Under the pieces are notes generated by a model. It had not been told where the DNA came from, searched no databases, and saw only the letters and a list, made by a program, of their open reading frames with translations. A stretch of DNA of 15,116 nucleotides. Source: an uncultured Filifactor sp. Its GTDB lineage: Bacteria > Bacillota > Clostridia > Peptostreptococcales > Filifactoraceae. Position 1 is the stretch's first letter, and each line of letters opens with the position of its first letter. The stretch lies in NCBI GenBank assembly GCA_947254385.1, contig CAMYCP010000008.1, forward strand, positions 1 to 15,116, written 5' to 3'. Shown one piece after another: positions 5,187 through 12,900 of this stretch. The position numbers and the translations under genes are program-made.

Positions 5187-6695
5187 ATGTTTGATAAAAA
5201 TGTGGCTTATGATGTGTTGACATCTACTAAGCTGACTCATGAACAAAAGCTCATGAACCTTGCCAAATGTGCTGAAAACGGTGTGGACGTACTTAATATT
5301 TCGGACAGGATGAAATTTTATTTCAACAGCGGGTCGATAAACGATCTTTTTGAGGGAGCAGCGCCGTACAGGCCCAGATACATTTTGCCAGATTATGACA
5401 AGTTTATAAAAAACGGCAGCGAATTTTTACAGGTGAAACCCCCGAAAGATTTTTACGAACTTATCTTCGCACTTATGACACTCTACAGACACGTGCCGTC
5501 CATAACCAATTTTCCGGTGTATCTCGGCAATTTGGATTATATGATTGAGCCGTTCATAAAAGATATGAGCGATGAAGAAGTAAAGAAATTTCTGACGCTG
5601 TTTTTTAATTACCTTGACCGCACGATCACGGATTCGTTCTGTCATGCCAATATCGGACCTTATGAAACGCGAGCCGGCAACTTAATTCTGGAAGTTGAAA
5701 GCACGCTTGAAAATACCGTGCCGAATTTTACCATAAAATACGATCCGGATATAACGTCGGATTCTTTTATTAAAAAAGCAATAGATTGTTCGCTTGTTTG
5801 TTCCAATCCTGCAATCTGTAATCACAAGGACAATCTCGAACCGTTCGGGGAAAGCTACGGTATTTCTTCCTGCTACAATATTTTAGCGACAACGGGCGGA
5901 GCGTACACTTTAACGAGACTCACTCTTACCGAACTCGCCAAACTTTCCGATTCCGTAGATGACTTTATGAATGACCTCATTCCTGAAGTTGTAGGGTTAA
6001 TTTCCGATTATATGAGCCAAAGAATAAATTTCATAGTTGAAAAATCGGGATTTTTTGAAAGCAATTTTTTGGTAAAAGAAGGTTTGATAAGCAAAGACCG
6101 ATTTGTAGGTATGTTCGGCATAACGGGACTTGCAGAGGCGGTGAATACTTTACTTAAAGACAAGGGTTTAATTTACGGCACCGACAAAGAGGCGGATGAT
6201 CTGGGAGAAGAAATACTTAAAAAAGTACAAGCTGAAGTAAACAAATACGATGCGCCGTATTCTCCGATTTCAGGCAATAAATTCCTGCTCCATGCGCAAG
6301 TGGGACTTGATTCGGATCTTGGCATTACGTCGGGAGTAAGAATACCCGTGGGGGATGAACCGGAAAGTTTTGCAATGCATCTTAAACATTCGGCGAGATA
6401 CCACAAGTATTTTCCTGCGGGCGTCGGCGATATTTTCCCGATAGCGAGTCATATCACGGACAATAAAGACGCACTCGTCGATGTGGTAAAAGGAGCGTTT
6501 AAAGAAGGCGTGCATTATATGTCGTTTTATTCGGCAGATACCGATCTTGTAAGAATTACGGGATATCTTGTAAAGCGAAGTGAAATGAAAAAATACGACA
6601 ACGACGAAGTTGTGCTTCAAAACACGACACAACTCGGCGCACCTAATTATAAGGTAAATCGTTTAAAAGAAAGAAAAGTAAGAATGACGGATTGA
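5187..6695 (+). CDS. yjjI: YjjI-family glycyl radical enzyme, reaction unknown
   Basis: Glycyl radical enzymes use a backbone glycyl radical to create a transient cysteine thiyl radical that attacks the substrate. This 502-residue protein has the C-terminal glycyl-radical signature VRITGY (455-460), with Gly459 the expected radical site 43 residues from the end. Its short length and overall sequence fit the YjjI family (DUF3029) rather than pyruvate formate-lyase, glycerol dehydratase or anaerobic ribonucleotide reductase. Cysteines lie at 152, 201, 205, 211 and 229. The catalytic one cannot be assigned by eye; Cys229 in GISSCYN is a candidate. The next gene is the matching activase, overlapping by one base. 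In E. coli yjjI/yjjW sits beside the deo nucleoside genes, and here it leads a nucleoside-salvage island, so a nucleoside- or pentose-linked substrate is a fair inference. GGGAGG at 5176-5181 sets the start. Confidence 0.92.
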   Translation: MFDKNVAYDVLTSTKLTHEQKLMNLAKCAENGVDVLNISDRMKFYFNSGSINDLFEGAAPYRPRYILPDYDKFIKNGSEFLQVKPPKDFYELIFALMTLYRHVPSITNFPVYLGNLDYMIEPFIKDMSDEEVKKFLTLFFNYLDRTITDSFCHANIGPYETRAGNLILEVESTLENTVPNFTIKYDPDITSDSFIKKAIDCSLVCSNPAICNHKDNLEPFGESYGISSCYNILATTGGAYTLTRLTLTELAKLSDSVDDFMNDLIPEVVGLISDYMSQRINFIVEKSGFFESNFLVKEGLISKDRFVGMFGITGLAEAVNTLLKDKGLIYGTDKEADDLGEEILKKVQAEVNKYDAPYSPISGNKFLLHAQVGLDSDLGITSGVRIPVGDEPESFAMHLKHSARYHKYFPAGVGDIFPIASHITDNKDALVDVVKGAFKEGVHYMSFYSADTDLVRITGYLVKRSEMKKYDNDEVVLQNTTQLGAPNYKVNRLKERKVRMTD

Positions 6696-7537
6696 TGTAC
6701 AATAAAGTAAAAATAAACAAAATCATACCCATCTCCACGGTTGACGGCCCGGGATCCAGGACATCGGTTTTTGTACAGGGGTGTAATTTAAAATGCGCCT
6801 TTTGTCACAATCCCGAAACCATAAACATATGTATAAACTGCGGTTTATGTGTAAAATCGTGTCCTGCCGGCGCTTTAAAACTTTCAGATAAAAAAGTTGT
6901 TTGGGAAGAAAAAAAGTGTATACATTGCGATACCTGTATCAACATATGCCCCCATCTTTCAAGTCCGAAAGTAAAAGATATGACGGCGAAGGAAGTTTTT
7001 TTTGAAATTATGAAAAATCGACCGTTCATAAGAGGAATAACCGTTTCAGGCGGGGAGGCGACACTGTATCCCAAATTTTTATCCGAGCTTTTTTATCTTG
7101 CAAAAAAAGAAGGTCTTAACACGCTTATCGACTCCAACGGTAAGATTGATTTCAGACGTTATCCCGAGATGATTGAATATACCGACGGCGTGATGCTGGA
7201 TATAAAAGCATGGGACGATGATGTATTTAAACGTTTAACGGATGAAAAAAGAGAAGTATCACTTTCCGACAATATCAAATTTTTGGTTGATATAAACAAA
7301 CTTGAAGAATTAAGGATAGTATGTAATGCAAAGTACGTGGACGTCTTAAATTCGCTTGAACAGGTCAGACTCTGCATACCGAATGAGTATTTTTCCGTGC
7401 AACTTAAACTTATAGCATTTAGAAACAACGGTGTTAAACTTTCAATGAAAAACGAACCGAGCGTAAATCTTCAAGAAATGCAAAAATATGAGGATTTTGC
7501 AATAAAACTCGGATATAAAAATATAAAGGTAAGATAA
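6695..7537 (+). CDS. yjjW: YjjW-family glycyl radical enzyme activase (radical SAM)
   Basis: This radical-SAM protein should install the glycyl radical on YjjI, using S-adenosylmethionine and a [4Fe-4S] cluster. The cluster motif Cys-x3-Cys-x2-Cys is at 30, 34 and 37 (CNLKCAFCHNPE). It is followed by an inserted ferredoxin-like pair of four-cysteine sets (46/49/52/56 and 75/78/81/85), typical of glycyl radical activases. The SAM-binding VSGGEA follows at 117-122. The chosen start is the ATG that overlaps the yjjI stop by one base (TGATG), giving 280 residues and implying translational coupling. An in-frame TTG one codon earlier (6692) is possible but less likely. No strong Shine-Dalgarno is visible. 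The stop lies one base before the cdd start. Assignment as YjjW rests on pairing with YjjI and the general architecture. Confidence 0.92.
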   Translation: MYNKVKINKIIPISTVDGPGSRTSVFVQGCNLKCAFCHNPETINICINCGLCVKSCPAGALKLSDKKVVWEEKKCIHCDTCINICPHLSSPKVKDMTAKEVFFEIMKNRPFIRGITVSGGEATLYPKFLSELFYLAKKEGLNTLIDSNGKIDFRRYPEMIEYTDGVMLDIKAWDDDVFKRLTDEKREVSLSDNIKFLVDINKLEELRIVCNAKYVDVLNSLEQVRLCIPNEYFSVQLKLIAFRNNGVKLSMKNEPSVNLQEMQKYEDFAIKLGYKNIKVR

Positions 7538-7538
7538 T

Positions 7539-7949
7539 ATGGATAATAAAGAACTTATTGAAACTGCTATAAAAATAAGCGAAAGCGCATATTGCCCATA
7601 TTCGGCTTTTCATGTCGGAGCGGCACTGCTTTGCGGCTCCGGCAAAGTGTATACCGGTGTAAACGTGGAAAACGCCTCTTACGGTGCGGGAATATGTGCT
7701 GAACGCAGTGCAGCTGTACAGGCCGTAACAAACGGTGAAAGGGAGTTTGTTAAAATTGCGATTTTCGGTAAGGCGGAAAATTCCGACGAATTACAATATG
7801 CTTTTCCTTGCGGGATTTGCAGGCAGTTTTTGAACGAATTTGCCATAAAAGGCATGAAAGTGCTGGTAGCAAAGTCAGCGGACGATTATATCGAAACGAC
7901 ATTACAAGACCTGCTCCCAAGTTCGTTCGGCCCTGAAAATCTTAAGTAA
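7539..7949 (+). CDS. cdd: Cytidine deaminase (homotetrameric type)
   Basis: The enzyme converts cytidine and deoxycytidine to uridine and deoxyuridine in pyrimidine salvage. The 136-residue length is that of the small tetrameric class. Zinc ligands are visible as Cys53 in CAE, with catalytic Glu55, and Cys91 and Cys94 in PCGICRQ. The substrate-binding NVENASYGAG stretch is at 42-51. The start codon is one base after the yjjW stop, so it is the third gene of the yjjI operon. Its ribosome binding site (AAGG, about 7526-7529) is weak, and coupling to yjjW translation is likely. No terminator follows. The next gene is 116 bp away and seems to have its own promoter. The C-terminus ends LPSSFGPENL, as in intact homologues. 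Confidence 0.97.
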   Translation: MDNKELIETAIKISESAYCPYSAFHVGAALLCGSGKVYTGVNVENASYGAGICAERSAAVQAVTNGEREFVKIAIFGKAENSDELQYAFPCGICRQFLNEFAIKGMKVLVAKSADDYIETTLQDLLPSSFGPENLK

Positions 7950-7972
7950 AAGCATTGTAATATATTTATTGA

Positions 7973-8034
7973 CGGAATATCTGAAAATATATGCTTAAAA
8001 TTCCATAATTTTTTAATCAATCTCAGATTTTCCG
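7973..8034. promoter_or_regulatory. Long inverted repeat bracketing the bmpA promoter
   Basis: CGGAATATCTGA (7973-7984) and TCAGATTTTCCG (8023-8034) are complementary at 11 of 12 positions across 38 bases. The left arm overlaps the proposed -35 and the right arm lies just past the expected start. It could be a pair of operator half-sites or, if transcribed from upstream, a leader hairpin. It does not resemble the shared yjjI/kinase dyad, and I see no purine-riboswitch signature. Confidence 0.4.
7981..8009 (+). promoter_or_regulatory. Candidate bmpA promoter
   Basis: CTGAAA (7981-7986) and CATAAT (8004-8009) are 17 bases apart, matching the -35 and -10 consensus at four and five of six positions. 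An alternative -35 is TTGACG at 7969-7974, but it lacks a good -10. Confidence 0.4.
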
Positions 8035-8065
8035 ATAAATTATTTTAAATTAGGAGGATTTTAGT

Positions 8066-9163
8066 ATGAAGTTCAAAAAACTTTTAGCTTTAACACTGAC
8101 CGCATTTCTGTCGGCAGGCATGATGACGGGTTGTGGAGGGAAAACCGAGGCACCGGCTGAAAATGCTGAAAAACCGGAAACAGAAGCTACCGAAACCAAA
8201 CCGGAAGAACCGGCTGAAACCGCCGTTAAAGGCAAAGTTGCAATGATTACCGATGTCGGCGGAGTAAACGACCAATCTTTCAACCAATCGGCATGGCAAG
8301 GTTTACAAAATTTAGGCAAAGAAGGCGTGGAAGTTTCTTACATAGAAAGCCAAAAAGAAGCCGACTATGCCCCCAACCTTGAAACAAAAATCAATGAAGG
8401 CAACGACCTTGTTTGGGGGGTCGGCTTTATGATGAAAGAAGCCATGACCAATAAATCCCTAGACTATCCCGATCAAAAATTCGCACTCATAGACGACAGT
8501 TGGCCGGACGGAGAATGTCCTAATGTTACGGGCGTCGTATTCGCTGCTGAACAATCTTCATTTTTAGTGGGATACATTGCATCTTACATGACAAAAACCG
8601 ATCATGTAGGTTTTGTTTTGGGAATGGAAAGCCCGACCATGAACAAGTTTACAAACGGTTACTATGCAGGCGTACAATACGGTGCCGCCGAACAAAACAA
8701 AAAAGTTAAGATTGACATGGTAAACGTTGAATCGTTCTCCGATGCCGCACTTGGTAAAGCTACCGCCAAAACCATGTATTCCGACGGTGCGGATATAGTA
8801 TTCCATGCCGCAGGCAATGTCGGCAACGGGGTAATTGAAGCGGCAAAAGATGCAGGTAAATGGGTAATCGGTGTGGACATGGATCAAAACCACTTGGCAC
8901 CGGACAATGTAATAACATCGGCTATGAAAAATGTAAACATTGCAACCGAAGACATATCCAAGAGAATTTTATCCGGAGAAGACTTGGGAGGCAAAACCAT
9001 CACATATACTCTTAAAGAAGGCGGCGTAGGCATCGCTCCGTCAAGTGACAAGCTGGTACCTGCCGAAATACTTGAAAAAACTAAAGCGGTTGAACAAAAA
9101 ATTATATCCGGAGAAATTGTAGTTCCTGAAACAGCCGAAGAACTGGCAAAATTTGGTAAATAA
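8066..9163 (+). CDS. bmpA: BMP-family nucleoside-binding lipoprotein (ABC transporter substrate-binding protein)
   Basis: This is a membrane-anchored extracytoplasmic receptor that should deliver nucleosides to the importer encoded just downstream. The 365-residue protein has a lipoprotein signal peptide ending MTGC, with lipidated Cys23. An acidic, Ala/Pro/Glu-rich tether follows (about 27-55), then the BMP domain. That domain starts KVAMITDVGGVNDQSFNQSA (57-76), the typical nucleoside-contact loop of PnrA/BmpA proteins, and later contains WVIGVDMDQN. Family members bind purine nucleosides or a wider nucleoside range; the ligand cannot be read off here. Context (cdd, pseudouridine genes) suggests pyrimidine nucleosides or pseudouridine among the ligands. 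AGGAGG at 8052-8057 sets the start. An intrinsic terminator right after the stop should make it more abundant than the transporter subunits. Confidence 0.93.
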   Translation: MKFKKLLALTLTAFLSAGMMTGCGGKTEAPAENAEKPETEATETKPEEPAETAVKGKVAMITDVGGVNDQSFNQSAWQGLQNLGKEGVEVSYIESQKEADYAPNLETKINEGNDLVWGVGFMMKEAMTNKSLDYPDQKFALIDDSWPDGECPNVTGVVFAAEQSSFLVGYIASYMTKTDHVGFVLGMESPTMNKFTNGYYAGVQYGAAEQNKKVKIDMVNVESFSDAALGKATAKTMYSDGADIVFHAAGNVGNGVIEAAKDAGKWVIGVDMDQNHLAPDNVITSAMKNVNIATEDISKRILSGEDLGGKTITYTLKEGGVGIAPSSDKLVPAEILEKTKAVEQKIISGEIVVPETAEELAKFGK

Positions 9164-9168
9164 TAAAC

Positions 9169-9210
9169 AAAAAAACCATGCCTAAACTATAATTTTGGCA
9201 TGGTTTTTTT
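9169..9210 (+). terminator. Intrinsic terminator between bmpA and the transporter genes
   Basis: AAAAAAACCATGCC (9169-9182) pairs with GGCATGGTTTTTTT (9197-9210) around a 14-base loop, and the stem ends in a T-run. It is symmetric (A-run upstream), so it could work on either strand. Partial read-through would set the ratio of receptor to transporter, because no promoter is evident before the ATPase gene. Confidence 0.85.
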
Positions 9211-9232
9211 AAAATCATTAAAGGTGAGAGAG

Positions 9233-10765
9233 ATGACGAACAGTTCAAATACATACGCCGTTGAGATGACGGGAATTACAAAAATTTTTCCGAGGGTTAA
9301 AGCGCTTGACAACGTGGATTTAAAAATAGAAAAAGGCACCGTCCACGCACTTTTAGGTGAAAACGGAGCGGGAAAATCCACACTTATGAAAATTTTGTAC
9401 GGTTTATACGAGTCAGACGGTGGATCGATAAAAATAAACGGCAAGACGGTAAAAATTTCCAATCCGAAAGATGCTTTAAACGAGGGAATAGGTATGGTGC
9501 ATCAACATTTTATGTTGATTGAAAACTTTACTTTGGCGGAAAACATAGTTTTGGGCAATGAAATAACCAAGGGTCACGAACTTTTGGACAAAGTAAAAAC
9601 CCGTGAAGTAATTACAGGTCTTGGCGAAAAATACGGTCTGGAAGTAAATCCGGATGATATAGTCGAAGATGTGCCGGTTGCCATACAACAACGTACGGAA
9701 ATTTTAAAAACTCTGTACAGAGGAGCCGACATCTTGATTTTGGACGAACCGACGGCTGTGCTTACGCCTCAGGAAATCGAATCGTTTTTTGTGACATTGA
9801 AAAATCTCGTAAAAGATAATAAAACCATCATAATAATCACACACAAATTGAAAGAAATTAAGGCTATAGCCGACAAGTGCAGTGTTTTAAGGAGCGGTAA
9901 ATTAATAGACACGGTAGATGTAAAAGATATAACCGAAAATGACCTTGCAAATATGATGGTTGGATATGATATAGACTTAAATGTCAAAAAAACTCCTATA
10001 AAACTCGGTGAAGAAATTTTGAGCGTCAAAAATTTGACGGTTAAAGATTCAAGAAACCTTGAAGTTGTAAAAGATTGCACATTTAATGTCCGTGCAGGGG
10101 AAATCCTCGCCATAGCCGGAATATCAGGAAACGGGCAGACGGAACTTATAGAGGCTATAACCGGACTTTCAGCGGCCGAAAGCGGACAGGTGTACGTATG
10201 CGGCAAAGAAATTACAAATTCAAATCCGCTTAACGTAAGAAAAGCCGGAATTGCTACAATTCACGAGGACAGACAGAAAAGGGGACTTGTGCTGGATTTC
10301 AGCGTGGCGGAAAATTATATTTTGGAATCCTACAAAGATGAAAAATTTTCTAAAAACGGCATTTTAAAATGGAAAAAAATTTTTGAATATGCGGACAAAA
10401 AAAATGAGGAGTACGATGTAAGACCTAAAAATTCGGCTAAACTTTCAGCTAAAGGGTTGTCGGGAGGAAATCAGCAAAAAGTTATCATAGCAAGAGAAAT
10501 TGATCAGGAACCGAAGCTTCTGATAGCTTGTCAACCTACCCGAGGACTTGATGTGGGAGCGATACATTCGGTGTACGAATTTATACTCAAAGAAAGAGAA
10601 AAAGGCATAGCAATACTTCTTGTGAGCTTGGAGCTTGAAGAAATATTTTCTTTAGCGGATCGAATAGCAGTTATGTATGACGGCAGATTAGTTGCAAATA
10701 GAGATGCAAAAGATACCGATGAAATGAGTTTGGGATTACTTATGGCAGGTGGCGGAAATGACTGA
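9233..10765 (+). CDS. Nucleoside ABC importer ATPase with two ABC domains (RbsA/NupA-like)
   Basis: This cytoplasmic ATP-binding subunit powers nucleoside uptake through the two permeases that follow. It has 510 residues from the chosen ATG and two ABC modules. In the first, Walker A GENGAGKST is at 42-50, the Q-loop Gln at 91, Walker B LILDEPT at 168-174 and the H-loop His at 204; its signature is degenerate (VPVAIQQR, 147-154). In the second, Walker A is degenerate without the lysine (GISGNGQT, 296-303), but the signature LSGGNQQK (409-416) is intact. Walker B has Gln in place of Glu (ACQPTRGLD, 432-440). This complementary degeneracy is usual for YufO/NupA-type ATPases, so only one composite site is probably fully active. 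AAGGTGAG (9221-9228) favours ATG 9233 over an in-frame ATG at 9200 inside the terminator stem. It overlaps the next gene by 8 bases. Confidence 0.93.
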   Translation: MTNSSNTYAVEMTGITKIFPRVKALDNVDLKIEKGTVHALLGENGAGKSTLMKILYGLYESDGGSIKINGKTVKISNPKDALNEGIGMVHQHFMLIENFTLAENIVLGNEITKGHELLDKVKTREVITGLGEKYGLEVNPDDIVEDVPVAIQQRTEILKTLYRGADILILDEPTAVLTPQEIESFFVTLKNLVKDNKTIIIITHKLKEIKAIADKCSVLRSGKLIDTVDVKDITENDLANMMVGYDIDLNVKKTPIKLGEEILSVKNLTVKDSRNLEVVKDCTFNVRAGEILAIAGISGNGQTELIEAITGLSAAESGQVYVCGKEITNSNPLNVRKAGIATIHEDRQKRGLVLDFSVAENYILESYKDEKFSKNGILKWKKIFEYADKKNEEYDVRPKNSAKLSAKGLSGGNQQKVIIAREIDQEPKLLIACQPTRGLDVGAIHSVYEFILKEREKGIAILLVSLELEEIFSLADRIAVMYDGRLVANRDAKDTDEMSLGLLMAGGGND

Positions 10766-11918
10766 TAAAAAATTTATAAATTTTATAAGAAAACCGATCG
10801 TCGCTGTAGTTTTAGCTATTATAGTCGGAATTTCGGCGGGAGCCGTCGTATTTTTCGTGTCAGGTTTTAACGCATTTGAAGCATATAAAATCATGGCGAC
10901 CGAGATATTTACCAAACCTCGAAACATCGCACAAGTGTTTGTAAATGCCGTGCCTTATATATTTACGGCGCTTGCGTTCTGCTTTTCGGCAAAAGCCGGA
11001 CTCTTTAATATCGGAATTGAAGGACAATTTGTAATCGGTGCCTTGACGGGTGCGCTCATCGGGTATTTTATTCCCATGCCGCCCGTAATTCATCCTGTTG
11101 TGATATTGATTGCGGCATTTTTTTTCGGCGGGATCTTAGGTTCGGTTTCGGGCTTTTTAAAGAGTAAATTCGGCATACATGAAGTAATATCCACCATAAT
11201 GCTAAACTGGATAGCGCACTACTTCAGCAATTTTATAGTAAACCTCCCATTCGTCAAAGTCAAAGGCGGAATACACACGCCGAAAATTTTGGACAGCGCC
11301 AAAATAAATTTTTTTACTACGGCTTGGAAAAGAAGTGAAGAGGGCAGAAATTTTATCAAAGAAAATCCGTTTCTTGGCGATATAGTGAGAAGTGATCTGG
11401 GATACGGCATCATAATTGCAATTATAACAGCGGTTATAGTCTGGTTTATATTGAAAAAAACTACCGGAGGATTTGAAATAAGAGCGGTCGGATTGAATAG
11501 AGATGCCGCTGAATTTTCGGGAATTTCGGTAAACAAAAACATAATTCTCACAATGTTTGTATCCGGAGGAATTGCGGCGCTCGGCGGGGCAATACTTGTC
11601 ATGACCACGACCAATTCGGTTAGCGTCTTGGCGGCGCAGGAAGGCTACGGCTGGGACGGCATGAGTATTGCACTCATTGCAAATAACAGTCCTCTTGGAA
11701 TTTTGCCGGCGGGACTTTTCTTTGCGGCGCTTAGAAAAGGTGGAAGTTTAATTCAATCCGCATTAGGCACACCTACGGAAATAATAAACATCATAATCGG
11801 CGTTATAGTTCTTTCCATCGCCGTGGCGAATATACTCAACCGATACGCCGACTTTTTGGCTAAAAAAAGTCAAATGACTCAAGATACTGATAAAAAAAGA
11901 GGTGAAGAAAATGGTTAA
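10758..11918 (+). CDS. Nucleoside ABC importer permease 1 (NupB/YufP-like)
   Basis: This integral membrane subunit forms half of the nucleoside channel (BPD_transp_2 family). From the ATG at 10758 it has 386 residues, with a hydrophobic N-terminal helix and about eight to ten membrane segments. The family motif NIGIEGQ is at 84-90. The cytoplasmic coupling loop IRAVGLNRDAAEFSGI (241-256) should contact the ATPase. A polar loop at about 167-212 (KVKGGIHTP onward) is probably extracytoplasmic. The start overlaps the ATPase gene by 8 bases and follows AGGTGG (10747-10752). A GTG three codons earlier is in frame but would crowd that site. The C-terminal tail is charged. It overlaps the second permease by another 8 bases, so the three transporter genes are translationally coupled. 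Confidence 0.92.
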   Translation: MTDKKFINFIRKPIVAVVLAIIVGISAGAVVFFVSGFNAFEAYKIMATEIFTKPRNIAQVFVNAVPYIFTALAFCFSAKAGLFNIGIEGQFVIGALTGALIGYFIPMPPVIHPVVILIAAFFFGGILGSVSGFLKSKFGIHEVISTIMLNWIAHYFSNFIVNLPFVKVKGGIHTPKILDSAKINFFTTAWKRSEEGRNFIKENPFLGDIVRSDLGYGIIIAIITAVIVWFILKKTTGGFEIRAVGLNRDAAEFSGISVNKNIILTMFVSGGIAALGGAILVMTTTNSVSVLAAQEGYGWDGMSIALIANNSPLGILPAGLFFAALRKGGSLIQSALGTPTEIINIIIGVIVLSIAVANILNRYADFLAKKSQMTQDTDKKRGEENG

Positions 11919-12834
11919 AGATATAGTACTTGCAATCTCATTGACATTCATGTATTCCGCACCGCTTATATTTACGGCATCGGGAGGAGTTATTTCTCAA
12001 AGAGCCGGAGTCGATAATATAGGACTTGAGGGCATGATGACCATAGGCGCATTTACGGGGGCGATAGTCGGGTATTTTACAGGCTCGGCGTGGCTCGGAT
12101 TTTTTGCGGGCGGACTGGCCGGAGTATTTACATCGCTCTTTCATGCAATAGTATCGGTGACGCTGAAAGGTAACCAGATAATCTCAGGGATTGCAATAAA
12201 CTTTATAGGGCCCGGACTTTCACTGTTTTTTGCACGCTTGTTGTTTGAGGGCGCATCACAAACTAAAAACGTACCTCAAAAAATCCCCAAATTTTATGAA
12301 TTTTTAGGACTTCAAAAATCCAATTCGGGAATTTTGGGAGTCTTGGATATAGACATGACGATAATTCTTGCCGTTTTGACGGTAATTCTGTTATGGTTTT
12401 TCCTCTATAAAACAAAATCCGGTCTTCGTGTTCGAGCTTGCGGAGAACATCCCGCAGCCGCCGACACCATGGGGATAAACATCTACCTTACAAGATACCT
12501 TTGCGTGCTTACGAGCGGTTTTTTGGCAGGACTTGGCGGAGCGTGTTACACGCTTGCAATAATTTCAAATTTTACCCCTACGGTAATTTCAGGTCAGGGC
12601 TTTATCGCCTTGGCGGCGGTAATATTCGGCAACTGGAAACCTATAGGTGCGGCTATGGGCTGTCTTTTATTCGGGTTTGCACAAGCTCTTATGATTTTAT
12701 GCGCCTCTACCGCCATTCCGTCACAAATCCTTGCGATGATACCCTATGTACTTACACTCCTGATTTTAATCTTCACTAAAAAATCAGATCCGCCAAAAGC
12801 AAATGGACAACCTTATTTTAAAGGACAAGCATAA
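11911..12834 (+). CDS. Nucleoside ABC importer permease 2 (NupC/YufQ-like)
   Basis: This is the second channel half, paired with the preceding permease. From ATG 11911 it has 307 residues and about eight membrane segments. NIGLEGM (36-42) corresponds to the same motif in permease 1, and LRVRACGEHPAAADTMGI (172-189) is its coupling loop. It is shorter than permease 1 because it lacks the large mid-protein polar loop, the usual asymmetry in NupBC/YufPQ pairs. AGAGGTGA (11898-11905) lies a suitable distance before the ATG. An upstream in-frame GTG (11902) sits inside that Shine-Dalgarno and is rejected. No terminator follows; the next gene is 66 bp downstream behind its own promoter, so some read-through into the kinase and psuG genes is possible. 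Confidence 0.92.
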   Translation: MVKDIVLAISLTFMYSAPLIFTASGGVISQRAGVDNIGLEGMMTIGAFTGAIVGYFTGSAWLGFFAGGLAGVFTSLFHAIVSVTLKGNQIISGIAINFIGPGLSLFFARLLFEGASQTKNVPQKIPKFYEFLGLQKSNSGILGVLDIDMTIILAVLTVILLWFFLYKTKSGLRVRACGEHPAAADTMGINIYLTRYLCVLTSGFLAGLGGACYTLAIISNFTPTVISGQGFIALAAVIFGNWKPIGAAMGCLLFGFAQALMILCASTAIPSQILAMIPYVLTLLILIFTKKSDPPKANGQPYFKGQA

Positions 12835-12840
12835 AAAACT

Positions 12841-12869
12841 TTGACTTTTATTAAATAATAGTTTATATT
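12841..12869 (+). promoter_or_regulatory. Promoter of the kinase-psuG operon
   Basis: TTGACT (12841-12846), a 17-base spacer and TATATT (12864-12869) make the best-matched sigma-A-type promoter in the window. The overlapping TATTAT (12866-12871) is an alternative -10. The start would fall in the dyad region described next. Confidence 0.75.
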
Positions 12870-12885
12870 ATAAACAATAGTTTAA
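12861..12885 (+). promoter_or_regulatory. Candidate operator of the kinase-psuG operon (three alternating half-sites)
   Basis: GTTTA (12861-12865), TAAAC (12871-12875) and GTTTA (12880-12884) form two overlapping dyads over the -10 and start site. Bases 12866-12885 match 5121-5140 before yjjI at 18 of 20 positions, and 12861-12875 match 5161-5175 at 13 of 15. The HTH domain of the protein encoded immediately downstream is the natural candidate to bind here. Confidence 0.6.
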
Positions 12886-12900
12886 GTTAAAGAGGAGAAA

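Noticed and set aside
6270..6632. Minus-strand 120-codon frame inside yjjI
   Set aside because: It is antisense to a conserved part of the glycyl radical enzyme, with no promoter or Shine-Dalgarno and no recognisable motif.
6692..6694. TTG start for yjjW
   Set aside because: It would add one residue only; the ATG overlapping the yjjI stop (TGATG) is the more usual coupled start.
7950..8065. Purine or other riboswitch upstream of bmpA
   Set aside because: The gap is only 116 bp and lacks the conserved three-way-junction bases of a purine riboswitch; only an inverted repeat is seen.
9200..9232. Upstream ATG for the ABC ATPase
   Set aside because: It falls in the right arm of the bmpA terminator stem, has no ribosome binding site, and adds 11 residues not expected in the family; ATG 9233 has AAGGTGAG at good spacing.
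9769..10206. Minus-strand 145-codon frame inside the ABC ATPase gene
   Set aside because: The Ser/Ile/Phe-rich translation is typical of the reverse complement of an AT-rich gene; no initiation signals are present.
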